Below, piece by piece: positions 16,744-24,478 of a stretch of 44,444 nucleotides of DNA (position 1 is the first letter of the stretch; the number at the start of each line of letters is the position of its first letter). Position numbers and translations under genes: made by a program. The notes below the pieces were generated by a model. It did no database searches. It was given only the letters and a program-made list of their open reading frames with translations, and had not been told where the DNA came from. Origin of the DNA: a virus; IMG/VR virus record IMGVR_UViG_3300028025_004664, positions 1-44,444 of that record. One strand, given 5' to 3'.

Positions 16744-17516
16744 AGGGCTTTAAAAGTTGGATATCAGAAGAAATAAAAAAAGGTAATATCACTTTTTATC
16801 ATCCATCTAAGGGTTTATATAAAATGACTCACCATGCAGATGATAATGTTTATCATCTTCATAATAAATTTGGTGATTTGACACATACTTTTTCTGGACA
16901 TATGTCACCAGAAGATGTAAAGCAAGAATTGAAAAAAAATCATGAAATGGTTTTAATAGATAAATTACATGAAGAATTAATTACAGAATTAAAGAAACCC
17001 ACTTTATCTGACGAACATAAAGCAAATGTTGCAGCTGCCAAAAAAGAATCTAGAGCAATCAATAACAGTCGTGGTGGTTATAATGAAACACAATTAGCTA
17101 AACATTTAAATGGTGGAAAATATATTGATAAACAACACGAAACGGAAGATAAACACCACAAATCTGTATTGAGTGCTCATGACAAAAAACACGGTACACA
17201 AGAAGTAAAAAATCAACAAGTTAGAGCAAAAGAACAAGCTCATGTGTTTCATGAACATGCAAAGAAAAAAGGTTATGAAGGTGTACATGAAGTGCATTTA
17301 ACATCAAAACCTGGAGATATTGAAAGAAAAACAGGAATTAAAGCTACTCAACAAGAAAATCCAACAGATGTTGCTGTTAAATTTCATAAAAAACCAAAAA
17401 ATGCTGAACATCCTTACCTGGGTATCTCAGCAAAATCTAGCAAATCTAGTGCTATTGGATTCCACAATGGTGGAACACAAGAAGTTGGTAACTTTTTAAC
17501 GAAGCATTTAGGATAA
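16740..17516 (+). CDS. PD-(D/E)XK-like protein, N-terminal part of a split gene, with capsid-targeting-like N-terminus
   Basis: A 258-residue His/Lys-rich protein overlapping the previous gene by four bases. The N-terminus MKGFKSWISE has the shared targeting pattern with I-S-E at 8-10. Near the C-terminus is N-P-T-D-V-A-V-K-F, then L-G-I-S-A-K-S-S-K-S-S, which fits the D...(E/S)-x-K core of PD-(D/E)XK nucleases. The TAA at 17514-17516 is followed after one codon by the ATG of the next gene in the same frame. Related phage proteins, as I remember them, continue without a break from the S-x-K-S motif into the region encoded by the next gene. I therefore read the two as halves of one ancestral gene. 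Nuclease activity is inferred only. Confidence 0.72.
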   Translation: MKGFKSWISEEIKKGNITFYHPSKGLYKMTHHADDNVYHLHNKFGDLTHTFSGHMSPEDVKQELKKNHEMVLIDKLHEELITELKKPTLSDEHKANVAAAKKESRAINNSRGGYNETQLAKHLNGGKYIDKQHETEDKHHKSVLSAHDKKHGTQEVKNQQVRAKEQAHVFHEHAKKKGYEGVHEVHLTSKPGDIERKTGIKATQQENPTDVAVKFHKKPKNAEHPYLGISAKSSKSSAIGFHNGGTQEVGNFLTKHLG

Positions 17517-17519
17517 AAA

Positions 17520-18131
17520 ATGAGCGAAGATAAAAAAATTAGTGAATATGATATTCACGGCCACGTAAACCAGCGTCACCAAGAATTTATGGATAAACAT
17601 AAACTTGGTACAAATAAAGCTGCGGCTATTAGAAACATCAAAGGACCTAAACACCTAGACGATGCTAAAAAAATATTAAATCCACTTTATAAGACAAGCG
17701 CCACTTATCACAAAGGTGTTGAACATTCAAAACAAATTAATACCGAAGTCAGAGATAAGTTACATAAAGGCTATTCCGAAATGGCTAAATCACACCATGA
17801 AGAATTGAAACATCACATTTTACATACCTACATAAAAGGTAATTCAAAACATGCTTTGCCTTATGTAAAAGTTCATGGCCAAGGTGGTTATGACCATGAA
17901 TCTGATACACATAAGCCTGTACACGCACACGCAACAGATCCATCAGATAATGAAATGTATCACAAGGTTAGAAATGCACATCATTTGTCTTTCCACAAAT
18001 CCGGCCAAGGTAATATAACTGTTAAAGCACATGAACATAAAAATGATGAACACGGTAAAAAAGTTATGAGTTTACAAGTTAAACATGTGAATGGCCCATT
18101 AACTGGAGTAAGTGTTCTTGCAGGACATTAA
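17520..18131 (+). CDS. C-terminal part of split PD-(D/E)XK-like protein
   Basis: A 203-residue histidine-rich basic protein in the same frame as the preceding gene, separated from it by TAA and one AAA codon. It has its own ribosome binding site (AGGA at 17510-17513, six bases before the ATG), so it is translated independently. The sequence R-H-Q-E-F-M-D-K-H-K-L-G-T-N-K-A-A-A-I-R and the later P-Y-V-K-V-H-G-Q-G-G resemble the C-terminal region of large single-chain phage proteins whose N-terminal region carries the S-x-K-S motif. No catalytic motif is visible here alone. It may bind the upstream product to form a two-subunit enzyme. Confidence 0.68.
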   Translation: MSEDKKISEYDIHGHVNQRHQEFMDKHKLGTNKAAAIRNIKGPKHLDDAKKILNPLYKTSATYHKGVEHSKQINTEVRDKLHKGYSEMAKSHHEELKHHILHTYIKGNSKHALPYVKVHGQGGYDHESDTHKPVHAHATDPSDNEMYHKVRNAHHLSFHKSGQGNITVKAHEHKNDEHGKKVMSLQVKHVNGPLTGVSVLAGH

Positions 18132-18134
18132 AAT

Positions 18135-19931
18135 ATGAAATCATTTTTAGATATATTACAAGAAGAAAAGGGTGGTGAAAAGCACCATGTCTTTACTTTT
18201 GGTAGAATGAATCCGCCTACAACCGGACACTTGAAGTTAATTGATAAGGTTAAAGATGTTGCTGCAAAACATAATGCAACACATACTGTTGTTACTTCTC
18301 ATTCCCAAGACACAAAGAAGAATCCTTTGTCCGCTTCTGAAAAAGTTAAACACCTAAAGAGATATTCTCCAGGTACTAATTTTCAAGCATCTTCAAAAGA
18401 ACATCCTTCATTTTTACATCATGCAGCTGAACTACACAAAAAAGGTGTAACACATCTTCACATGGTAGTTGGTTCTGACCGTGTACACGAAATGAAAACT
18501 ACATTAAACAAATATAATGGACCACATGAAGGTGCATTGTATAACTTTAAAAAGATTCATGTTCATTCTGCTGGTCACCGTGATCCGGACGCAGAGGGAA
18601 CAGAGGGTATGTCTGGCACCAAGATGCGTGAACATGCCAAGAACAAAGACCTCTCAAAGTTCAAACAAGGTGTTCCTAGTCATGTTTCTGGTGCTCATGT
18701 GAAAGAATTGATGCATGATACTCGCAAAGGCATGGGACTAAACGAATCACACAATCGTGGTGTTTTTAAAGCCATCTTTGTGACAGGTGGACCAGGTTCT
18801 GGTAAAGATGTTATCATTCGTGAAGCAATTGCTGAATCAAGAGCAGTAGAGTTGAATTCAGTACAGGCTTTTGATTATCTGATGGACAAACAGAAGTTGG
18901 CTGAAAAGACCAGTGACTTCCGTAGAGAAGCAATTAGAAATCGTGGACCGTTAATCATTAATGGTCCTGCCGATGACCATTCACGTATCATTACAATCAA
19001 AGAAGAACTGGAAGAACTTGGTTACGAAACAATTATGATATTTGTTAATACTACAGACCAAGCAAGCCAAGAAAGAAACCAACGTTTGACAAAGATGGTT
19101 TCTGAATCAATCAGACGAGAAAAGTGGGAATTGGCACAATCTTGTAAAGAATCTTACGTTCAAAATTTTGATAACTTCATATATTTTGACAATAGTTCAG
19201 GAATTGAATCTATTGAGGAAGATATTACTGAGACCTATGGAAAAATAAATACATTCATAGACAGTAAAAACTATGGCGAAATTTCTTATTCGTGGTTGGA
19301 AAATCATGGTAGACTGAATGCCAATGAACCATTTAATTATTTTAAGGAAAATTATTATGCTAAAAACAGTACTAGATTGGTTGAAGCTAAAACCAAAACA
19401 CCAAGAATCCACAGTTCAGGAGGCCCAAAAGCCGATGGACCAGACGATATCAGTCCCGACAATAGAGCCAGTGACGCCAATGCCGGAGATATCAAGTGGA
19501 ACGGAGGTAAAAAGCGAGGAAGTTATATCTTCAAAACCTACAGTGAAGAAAACAAGAACCCCAAAATCGAAATCCACCCCAGCCCTAAAGAAAGTAACTT
19601 CTCCAAAGACAAAGAAAAAGTAAATAAGAAGAGGTTTTCCGATGTTCCTACAGTAAGCCAAAGACTTAGAAATGTAACGACCATCGGACAAGAATTTGAT
19701 ACACGCCAACAGGGAACAGTATACCCTATGTCTGGTCTAGGCGATGTAACATATAGAGAACAAGTAGACTTTAAGAATTTCAGAAGTAAGGTTAAAGAAG
19801 CAATTGACGATCCAGGTGCCATCGACATGGGTGTTGCAGGTGTTTTGAGTGGCGCTGGAAATAAAGAACCTATGCAATCTTATAAAGACCCCGACAGAAA
19901 TGTCACCATAATTAAAAAGAAAAAGAAATGA
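18135..19931 (+). CDS. NMN-adenylyltransferase-like / P-loop kinase fusion with capsid-targeting-like N-terminus
   Basis: A 598-residue multidomain protein. Residues 1-10 (MKSFLDILQE) fit the shared targeting signal with L-Q-E at 8-10. Residues 17-190 are a cytidylyltransferase-like domain: F-G-R-M-N-P-P-T-T-G-H (TxGH at 29-32) and M-S-G-T-K-M-R (160-165), as in NMN and pantetheine adenylyltransferases. Residues 210-395 are a P-loop domain with G-G-P-G-S-G-K-D (218-225). The remaining 200 residues are low-complexity, rich in K, P, D and G, and contain a possible prohead-protease site (L415-V-E417). The adenylyltransferase-then-kinase order recalls NadR, which makes NAD from nicotinamide riboside; the actual substrate is uncertain. 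Phage homologues are often labelled cytitidyltransferase. Confidence 0.82.
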   Translation: MKSFLDILQEEKGGEKHHVFTFGRMNPPTTGHLKLIDKVKDVAAKHNATHTVVTSHSQDTKKNPLSASEKVKHLKRYSPGTNFQASSKEHPSFLHHAAELHKKGVTHLHMVVGSDRVHEMKTTLNKYNGPHEGALYNFKKIHVHSAGHRDPDAEGTEGMSGTKMREHAKNKDLSKFKQGVPSHVSGAHVKELMHDTRKGMGLNESHNRGVFKAIFVTGGPGSGKDVIIREAIAESRAVELNSVQAFDYLMDKQKLAEKTSDFRREAIRNRGPLIINGPADDHSRIITIKEELEELGYETIMIFVNTTDQASQERNQRLTKMVSESIRREKWELAQSCKESYVQNFDNFIYFDNSSGIESIEEDITETYGKINTFIDSKNYGEISYSWLENHGRLNANEPFNYFKENYYAKNSTRLVEAKTKTPRIHSSGGPKADGPDDISPDNRASDANAGDIKWNGGKKRGSYIFKTYSEENKNPKIEIHPSPKESNFSKDKEKVNKKRFSDVPTVSQRLRNVTTIGQEFDTRQQGTVYPMSGLGDVTYREQVDFKNFRSKVKEAIDDPGAIDMGVAGVLSGAGNKEPMQSYKDPDRNVTIIKKKKK

Positions 19932-20410
19932 AATCTTTCAAACAATTTTTAGATGAAGCGAATGCTCAAACAATACAACAAGACGCCGAAGAAATTAAGC
20001 GTCAGAAAAAATATTTAGCTGATAAAGCTCAAGAGTATAAAGACCAGGCCGAAAGAGAAAAAATGTATGGCCATGGTGGTGCAGCTGAAGCAAAAGGCGA
20101 AACATTCGAATTAGCATCTAAAAATATTGAAGAATCTTCACCAGCATGGCAACGTTCTGCTGGAAAAGATCCAGAGGGTGGCTTAAATAGAAAAGGTATT
20201 GCTTCTTATCGTAGAGAAAATCCAGGTTCTAAACTTTCAATGGCTGTTACAACAAAGCCATCTAAATTAAAACCAGGAAGTAAAGCTGCAAATAGAAGAA
20301 AGTCATTTTGTGCCAGAATGTCTGGTATGAAAAAGAGATTAACGTCTGCTAAGACAGCTAATGATCCTGATTCAAGAATCAATAAATCGTTGAGAAAATG
20401 GAATTGTTGA
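19928..20410 (+). CDS. Basic DUF6321-like protein with capsid-targeting-like N-terminus
   Basis: A 160-residue protein beginning MKSFKQFLDEA, the closest match here to the T4 internal-protein signal (L-D-E at 8-10, then A). A charged helical region (20-60) is followed by a strongly conserved basic C-terminal domain: S-P-A-W-Q-R-S-A-G-K-D-P-E-G-G-L-N then K-G, R-R-E-N-P-G-S-K-L, and R-R-K-S-F-C-A-R-M-S-G-M-K ending in K-W-N-C. I associate this domain with DUF6321, shared by marine phages. The basic charge suggests DNA binding in the head. The last codons (K-W-N-C) form the left copy of a direct repeat flanking the HNH gene that follows. Confidence 0.82.
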   Translation: MKSFKQFLDEANAQTIQQDAEEIKRQKKYLADKAQEYKDQAEREKMYGHGGAAEAKGETFELASKNIEESSPAWQRSAGKDPEGGLNRKGIASYRRENPGSKLSMAVTTKPSKLKPGSKAANRRKSFCARMSGMKKRLTSAKTANDPDSRINKSLRKWNC

Positions 20411-20827
20411 TGCCTGCACCTAGCAAAAAACCAAATGAACAAGGTAAATATGAGTGTAGCATGTGCCATACTTGGAAATTACCAGAAAATTTTAATAAGA
20501 ATAAGAAACAAAAATCCGGATTAAGTTACGCTTGTAGAAAATGTACAACAGAACATACAAGAAAATTTAATCTACCATCTAAATATAATATTACAGTCGC
20601 AAGATATGCTGAAATGTTATTGGAACAAGGTTGTAAATGTGGTTGTTGTGGAATGAGTTTTGAAATTGAGGGTAAACAAATCAATAGGCCTCATGTTGAC
20701 CACAACCACAAAACTGGAGAAGTTAGAAATTTACTTTGTGGAAATTGTAATCTTGCTGCTGGTAAAGTTAAAGATAGTTCTGCTTTTGCGGAACAATTAG
20801 TCAATTATTTGAAAAAATGGAATTGTT
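20390..20827 (+). repeat. Direct repeats flanking an HNH endonuclease gene
   Basis: Two 19-base direct repeats at 20390-20408 (TTGAGAAAATGGAATTGTT) and 20809-20827 (TTGAAAAAATGGAATTGTT) differ at one position and lie 419 bases apart. Each encodes the last codons of a gene ending K-W-N-C. The left copy ends the basic protein at 19928, and the right copy ends the HNH gene. This is the pattern expected if the endonuclease gene inserted at the end of the upstream gene and rebuilt its 3' end. Confidence 0.8.
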
Positions 20828-20829
20828 AA
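20410..20829 (+). CDS. HNH endonuclease VII-like (putative homing endonuclease)
   Basis: A protein of about 139 residues of the endonuclease VII (His-Me finger) type. Zinc-ligand pairs are visible: C-S-M-C and C-R-K-C near the N-terminus, then C-G-C-C and C-G-N-C around the active site. The core H-V-D-H-N-H-K-T-G-E-V-R-N-L-L-C is the His-Me signature. The ATG at 20410 overlaps the stop of the preceding gene (TGATG); an in-frame ATG at 20398 would add M-E-L-L from the repeat. T4 gp49 of this family resolves Holliday junctions, but the small size, extra N-terminal zinc pair and flanking direct repeats favour a free-standing mobile endonuclease. Confidence 0.88.
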   Translation: MPAPSKKPNEQGKYECSMCHTWKLPENFNKNKKQKSGLSYACRKCTTEHTRKFNLPSKYNITVARYAEMLLEQGCKCGCCGMSFEIEGKQINRPHVDHNHKTGEVRNLLCGNCNLAAGKVKDSSAFAEQLVNYLKKWNC

Positions 20830-20842
20830 ACGGAGAACAACA

Positions 20843-21709
20843 ATGATAAATTTAAAGAAAAACGATCCAGTTGCTGATGCAGTTAGAGGCATTATGGAAA
20901 AAGAACTGGTGGGCAATCAACATAAGATTGACAAAAATAAAAATAATAGGATTGATCCAGAAGATTTTAAGATTCTTCGTGGTGAAAAGAAAGCTGTCAA
21001 AGAAGAAGAAACAGTTGAAGAAAATGCTTTTGATTATAAAAGTCCTCGTCCAATAGAACCAAGGGGTGGTTCTGGTGTAAAACAAGGTTCACGTTATGGT
21101 GGTTCTAAACAAAAAGAAAAACCAGAACAAGAAGAACCAAAAGAAAAGAAAGAAGAAACTTCTTACTTTAAAGAACGCTTAATCGAAAGAGCAATGTTGA
21201 AAATGGCTGCTAAGAAAGCCTTCAAAGCATTGACTGGTGGTTCTGATGAGGACCAACGTAAAGACCTACAACGTAAGATGGGTGTGCCACAAACTGGTCA
21301 GAAACCAACTCAAAAAGAAGAAGTTGAACAAATTGATGAACTATCAAAATCAACTTTAGGTTCTTATGTAAAAGGTGCAGCAAGAGATGTTGATGTTTCT
21401 CGTAAACTTAGTGCTGACTTTGAAAATAAGGCAAATAAGTCTAGAAATGCTAGCACAAAGACAGCAAATTCTAGTATTTCCAAAAGATTCAATGACATAG
21501 CCAAAAAACGTCAGGCCGGCATCGGCCAAGCAGTCGAACGTTTAACAAAAGAAGAAAATGAGTTAGATGAAGTTGCACCTCCAGGTTTTGAAGGTACAGT
21601 TAAAGCCATGAAGAAGTACAAGAAGATTGATAATCCATTTGCACTTGCATGGTCAATGAAGAACAAGGGTTATAAGTCACACAAAAAGGCAGATGGTTCC
21701 GATAAATGA
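20843..21709 (+). CDS. Putative internal or structural protein with EF-hand-like loop
   Basis: A 288-residue charged protein with an AACGGAGAACAAC leader and good spacing. Near residues 30-42 is D-K-N-K-N-N-R-I-D-P-E-D-F, an EF-hand-type calcium loop. Residues 159-167 carry E-E-V-E-Q-I-D-E-L, a motif also present in the protein at 21888, and residues 241-244 read L-D-E-V; both fit the [LI]-x-E specificity of a T4-type prohead protease. The C-terminus (P-P-G-F-E-G-T-V-K-A-M-K, F-A-L-A-W-S-M-K-N-K-G-Y) is a conserved module in marine phage proteins. Lack of membrane or catalytic motifs and its place in the late block suggest a head core or internal protein. Confidence 0.75.
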   Translation: MINLKKNDPVADAVRGIMEKELVGNQHKIDKNKNNRIDPEDFKILRGEKKAVKEEETVEENAFDYKSPRPIEPRGGSGVKQGSRYGGSKQKEKPEQEEPKEKKEETSYFKERLIERAMLKMAAKKAFKALTGGSDEDQRKDLQRKMGVPQTGQKPTQKEEVEQIDELSKSTLGSYVKGAARDVDVSRKLSADFENKANKSRNASTKTANSSISKRFNDIAKKRQAGIGQAVERLTKEENELDEVAPPGFEGTVKAMKKYKKIDNPFALAWSMKNKGYKSHKKADGSDK

Positions 21710-21891
21710 AAACATTTAAGGAATTTAAATCATATGTGGTAGAAGGTCGTCCACCGACAACTCAGATGGACGAACCTTTTATTACTGATGCAGAAAATAA
21801 ACCTTTGAATTATGCAAAAGATTTGGCTACTAAATCTTTAAAAAAAATCAAAAGTGATATGACTGGTAAAGAAACTAAGGTAGAAAAATGA
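21706..21891 (+). CDS. Small protein with capsid-targeting-like N-terminus
   Basis: A 61-residue protein in ATGA overlap with both neighbours. It begins MKTFKEFKSYVVEG. The first seven residues match the shared signal, and the possible cleavage position is shifted to V-V-E at 11-13, followed by G. The rest is charged, with a lysine-rich end. Small size and position suggest a packaged internal peptide or core component. No other feature is recognisable. Confidence 0.65.
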   Translation: MKTFKEFKSYVVEGRPPTTQMDEPFITDAENKPLNYAKDLATKSLKKIKSDMTGKETKVEK

Positions 21892-23540
21892 GTACTAAAT
21901 CAGATTTACTAAAATCAATTATCAAAAATCCGTCCGATATTATGGAAGATGCTGCTCTAGACAAATATCTATTGTCAAAGGGTATTAATCCAAAGTTTGC
22001 AACCAAAGACCAAAAGGTTGCACATTCTAAGACGAATGCTTTTATTACTTGGAAAAACAGTAGAGTAATAGAAGATACATTAGATGAGGCAGTTGATAAA
22101 AGAGATACTGTTACAATGGATATTCCTTTGTTGATTCGTGTTTTGGAATTATCCAGAGAAACAATCAAATCTGATATGGATTTACACCGTGTTGTGGAGA
22201 AGTTGATTAATATACGTAAAAAAGGTATGTTGACAATGAAAGATTACAATTACATTGCTAAAATTCATGAAGATATTATGTCGCAAATATCTACAGATGT
22301 TATTGAAGAAGCAATGAAAACACCAAAAGACGAAAAAGAATGGGATAAAGTAGCTCAGACTCGTTCTGAAATTTGGCGTAGAAAACAACTCAAGAAAATT
22401 GACGAGAACCATATTGCTGTTGCCATGGGTAGAGAAATAGACGATGAAGGCAGTATGATTATGAATCAGTTGGATCAGATGGATCGTTCTATCAACATGA
22501 TGCGTGGTGTGGTGAAAGATCCAAATATGCAGATTCCTGCTTGGGTTCAATCGAAAGTAACTTTAGCTGCTGATTACATTGAAACAGTTGCTAGTTATAT
22601 GTCCAGTAAAAATGAAGAATCTTCTCATGATCCTTGGAGAGACAAACATTTTGGTCCAACTAAAATAGTTAAACAAAAATATCATGTTAAGACTGACACT
22701 AAGTCATATAATGTTAAAGCAGATAATGAAGAACACGCACATAAACTGGTAACTAAACATGCTCCTGGTTCTAAGATTGTTTCTATTGAACACAAAGGTC
22801 GCATAATGGAAGAAGTCGAACAAATTGATGAAATTTCAACTGATGGATACTACAAAGCTGCTAACAAGAGCAGACTAGATGCAGCTGTTAAAGTAGCATC
22901 TAGCATGGGTGCTGATAAGCAAGCAAGAACAAAGTTAGATGCTCGTAACAGAGGCCTTAAAAGACTAAGTGATAGAACATCAGCTGAAATGAAAAAGGCA
23001 AACTCTGGTCCACAATTACCACCACCAGAACATAAACCTCCTACTGAAGCTGAACGCCGTGGTTATGGACAAGGTCGTTACATGGGTGATTCTGTTGAAC
23101 ACGATGAATCATTGGTAGAAGCACAATCTGCTGCAATTAGATTCCAAAAAGCATTACAAAATGCTAAAAAGAAACGTGAAGAAGAAGAAAAAAGAAATGC
23201 AGAAAATGCCAAACGGGCTCTTACACCAAAACCTGTAACAGAAAGTAGAATGTCTGGATTATCCAAATCTGCTCGTATGATTAAATCAATCTACAAGAAA
23301 AAGGGCATGAAAGAAGAAATGTACGACCACGAAAAAGAAGATAAGTCTGTGGCAACATATGGTAAAAAACCAAAAATGGTAACAGTCAAAAAAGAAGCTA
23401 GTTTCGGAGAAAAAGTTCCTGGAGCAGCTGCTGTACTAAAAGGTGGAACAACATTAACGGGTCAACCTAGAGATACAGTTGAAATTGACCCGACCATGAG
23501 AAAGCGTCCTGGACCTGATAACACTGGCAGAAACAAATAA
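21888..23540 (+). CDS. Large putative internal or core protein with repeated protease-site motifs
   Basis: A 550-residue, charged, mostly helical protein. Residues 1-250 include a conserved D-K-Y-L-L-S-K-G-I-N-P-K-F-A-T-K segment and a D-Q-M-D-R-S-I-N-M-M then I-P-A-W-V-Q-S-K segment found in marine T4-like virion proteins. About 255-305 looks like a small alpha/beta module. M-E-E-V-E-Q-I-D-E-I follows at 307-316, nearly identical to the motif in the protein at 20843. Candidate prohead-protease sites [LI]-x-E occur at L65-D-E67 then A, I313-D-E315 then I, and L409-V-E411 then A. They would cut the chain into four fragments near domain borders. The tail is K/E-rich and disordered. It is probably a head core or internal polyprotein. 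Confidence 0.72.
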   Translation: MSTKSDLLKSIIKNPSDIMEDAALDKYLLSKGINPKFATKDQKVAHSKTNAFITWKNSRVIEDTLDEAVDKRDTVTMDIPLLIRVLELSRETIKSDMDLHRVVEKLINIRKKGMLTMKDYNYIAKIHEDIMSQISTDVIEEAMKTPKDEKEWDKVAQTRSEIWRRKQLKKIDENHIAVAMGREIDDEGSMIMNQLDQMDRSINMMRGVVKDPNMQIPAWVQSKVTLAADYIETVASYMSSKNEESSHDPWRDKHFGPTKIVKQKYHVKTDTKSYNVKADNEEHAHKLVTKHAPGSKIVSIEHKGRIMEEVEQIDEISTDGYYKAANKSRLDAAVKVASSMGADKQARTKLDARNRGLKRLSDRTSAEMKKANSGPQLPPPEHKPPTEAERRGYGQGRYMGDSVEHDESLVEAQSAAIRFQKALQNAKKKREEEEKRNAENAKRALTPKPVTESRMSGLSKSARMIKSIYKKKGMKEEMYDHEKEDKSVATYGKKPKMVTVKKEASFGEKVPGAAAVLKGGTTLTGQPRDTVEIDPTMRKRPGPDNTGRNK

Positions 23541-23548
23541 GATAAATA
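23541..23548 (+). promoter_or_regulatory. Late promoter motif GATAAATA
   Basis: GATAAATA directly follows the stop codon of the core protein gene and lies 31 bases upstream of the ATG at 23580. It is followed by a strong AAGGAG ribosome binding site (23568-23573). The motif, strong leader and downstream terminator mark the single virion gene at 23580 as highly expressed late. Confidence 0.65.
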
Positions 23549-23579
23549 CAACATAACCCTCGGTTAAAAGGAGAATAAA

Positions 23580-24449
23580 ATGTCATCTTGGGGAAATAAC
23601 GATAACGCAGCTAACGCACCTTACTGGGCTGTTGAGACAGTAGTTTCAACAAATGCGCCGACTGCATCCGCACCAACAGCTGCAAACGTTGCATTGCTGT
23701 ATGGTAATACACAATTCCAGGCATATACACAAAATATGACTGTTGGATTGTTCTTGGTAGATGCTATTGAAACCACTTCTGGTGGTGATAATGTAGTAGA
23801 TATCTCATTGTCAAATCAAGGTTCTGGATATGTTGAAGCACCAGGTGTAACAATTGCATCTAGTGGTGGTGCATATAGTGCAAGTGCAACCGCCAGTATT
23901 GCTGCTGGTAAAGTAAGTAATATAGCAGTTGCAAACACAGGTGTTGGTTACACATCAGATCCAGCGGTTACAATTCAAGTTCCCGTTCTAACTGTTCCAA
24001 CAGCTACAGTTATTGCAGCCAACGATACTATTATGTACACAGGTCACGGCCAAGCAAACGGTGCCGCACTGGTATTTAATTGGGGTGGTACTGCAAACAT
24101 CACTGGTTTGTTAAATGGTACAACATACTTCACTGCACCACTTGATGCAAACAGATTTCAATTGTCAACTACTGCCGCCAACGCAGCTAATGCCGTTGTA
24201 ATCAATCTAACCAGCACTGGTGAAACTGGCCAATTCTTTACTATTGTTGATGGTGTACGTGCAACAGCGGTTGCAAGTCGTGGTTTAAGTCAAAGTGTTG
24301 GTGGTGCAGAACATGCAACACATATTGGTTGGAACTTGAAAACAGTTGGTTCAGGTGGCCGTGCAGGTCGTGTTCAGTATGAAACACTAGTTGCTTTGGC
24401 AAATCCAATTGGTGACGGTTCAGACGATATTTCTTTACCTGACGCTTAA
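23580..24449 (+). CDS. Virion structural protein with GSGY beta repeats
   Basis: A 289-residue protein that is rich in A, G, T, V and N and poor in charge, as expected of a surface-exposed virion protein. It begins M-S-S-W-G-N-N-D-N-A. Two copies of a repeat, N-x-G-[SV]-G-Y-[VT]-x-x-P-x-V-T-I, occur near residues 78-92 and 120-135, linked by alternating small-residue strands. This GSGY repeat occurs in fibre-like and decoration proteins of marine phages. The C-terminus carries H-I-G-W-N-L-K-T-V-G-S-G-G-R-A-G-R. It has its own late promoter, an excellent ribosome binding site and a terminator, so it is probably abundant. Head decoration, neck or fibre roles are all possible. Confidence 0.8.
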   Translation: MSSWGNNDNAANAPYWAVETVVSTNAPTASAPTAANVALLYGNTQFQAYTQNMTVGLFLVDAIETTSGGDNVVDISLSNQGSGYVEAPGVTIASSGGAYSASATASIAAGKVSNIAVANTGVGYTSDPAVTIQVPVLTVPTATVIAANDTIMYTGHGQANGAALVFNWGGTANITGLLNGTTYFTAPLDANRFQLSTTAANAANAVVINLTSTGETGQFFTIVDGVRATAVASRGLSQSVGGAEHATHIGWNLKTVGSGGRAGRVQYETLVALANPIGDGSDDISLPDA

Positions 24450-24453
24450 TAAA

Positions 24454-24478
24454 AAGGGGCTTCGGCCCCTTCTTTAAT
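24454..24478 (+). terminator. Rho-independent terminator
   Basis: A perfect GC-rich hairpin, GGGGC (56-60 of 24456) with loop TTCG and GCCCC, is extended by AA/TT pairs and followed by a T-rich tail (CTTTAATAT). It starts five bases after the stop codon of the structural gene at 23580 and is the strongest terminator in the window. Confidence 0.92.

Noticed and set aside
19318-19623. An alternative + frame open for about 100 codons inside the adenylyltransferase-kinase gene, with a Lys/Pro-rich sequence
   Set aside because: The main frame continues through this region with the low-complexity tail I remember from phage homologues and a well-formed C-terminus, and the alternative frame has no ribosome binding site. 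It is a by-product of biased codon use.
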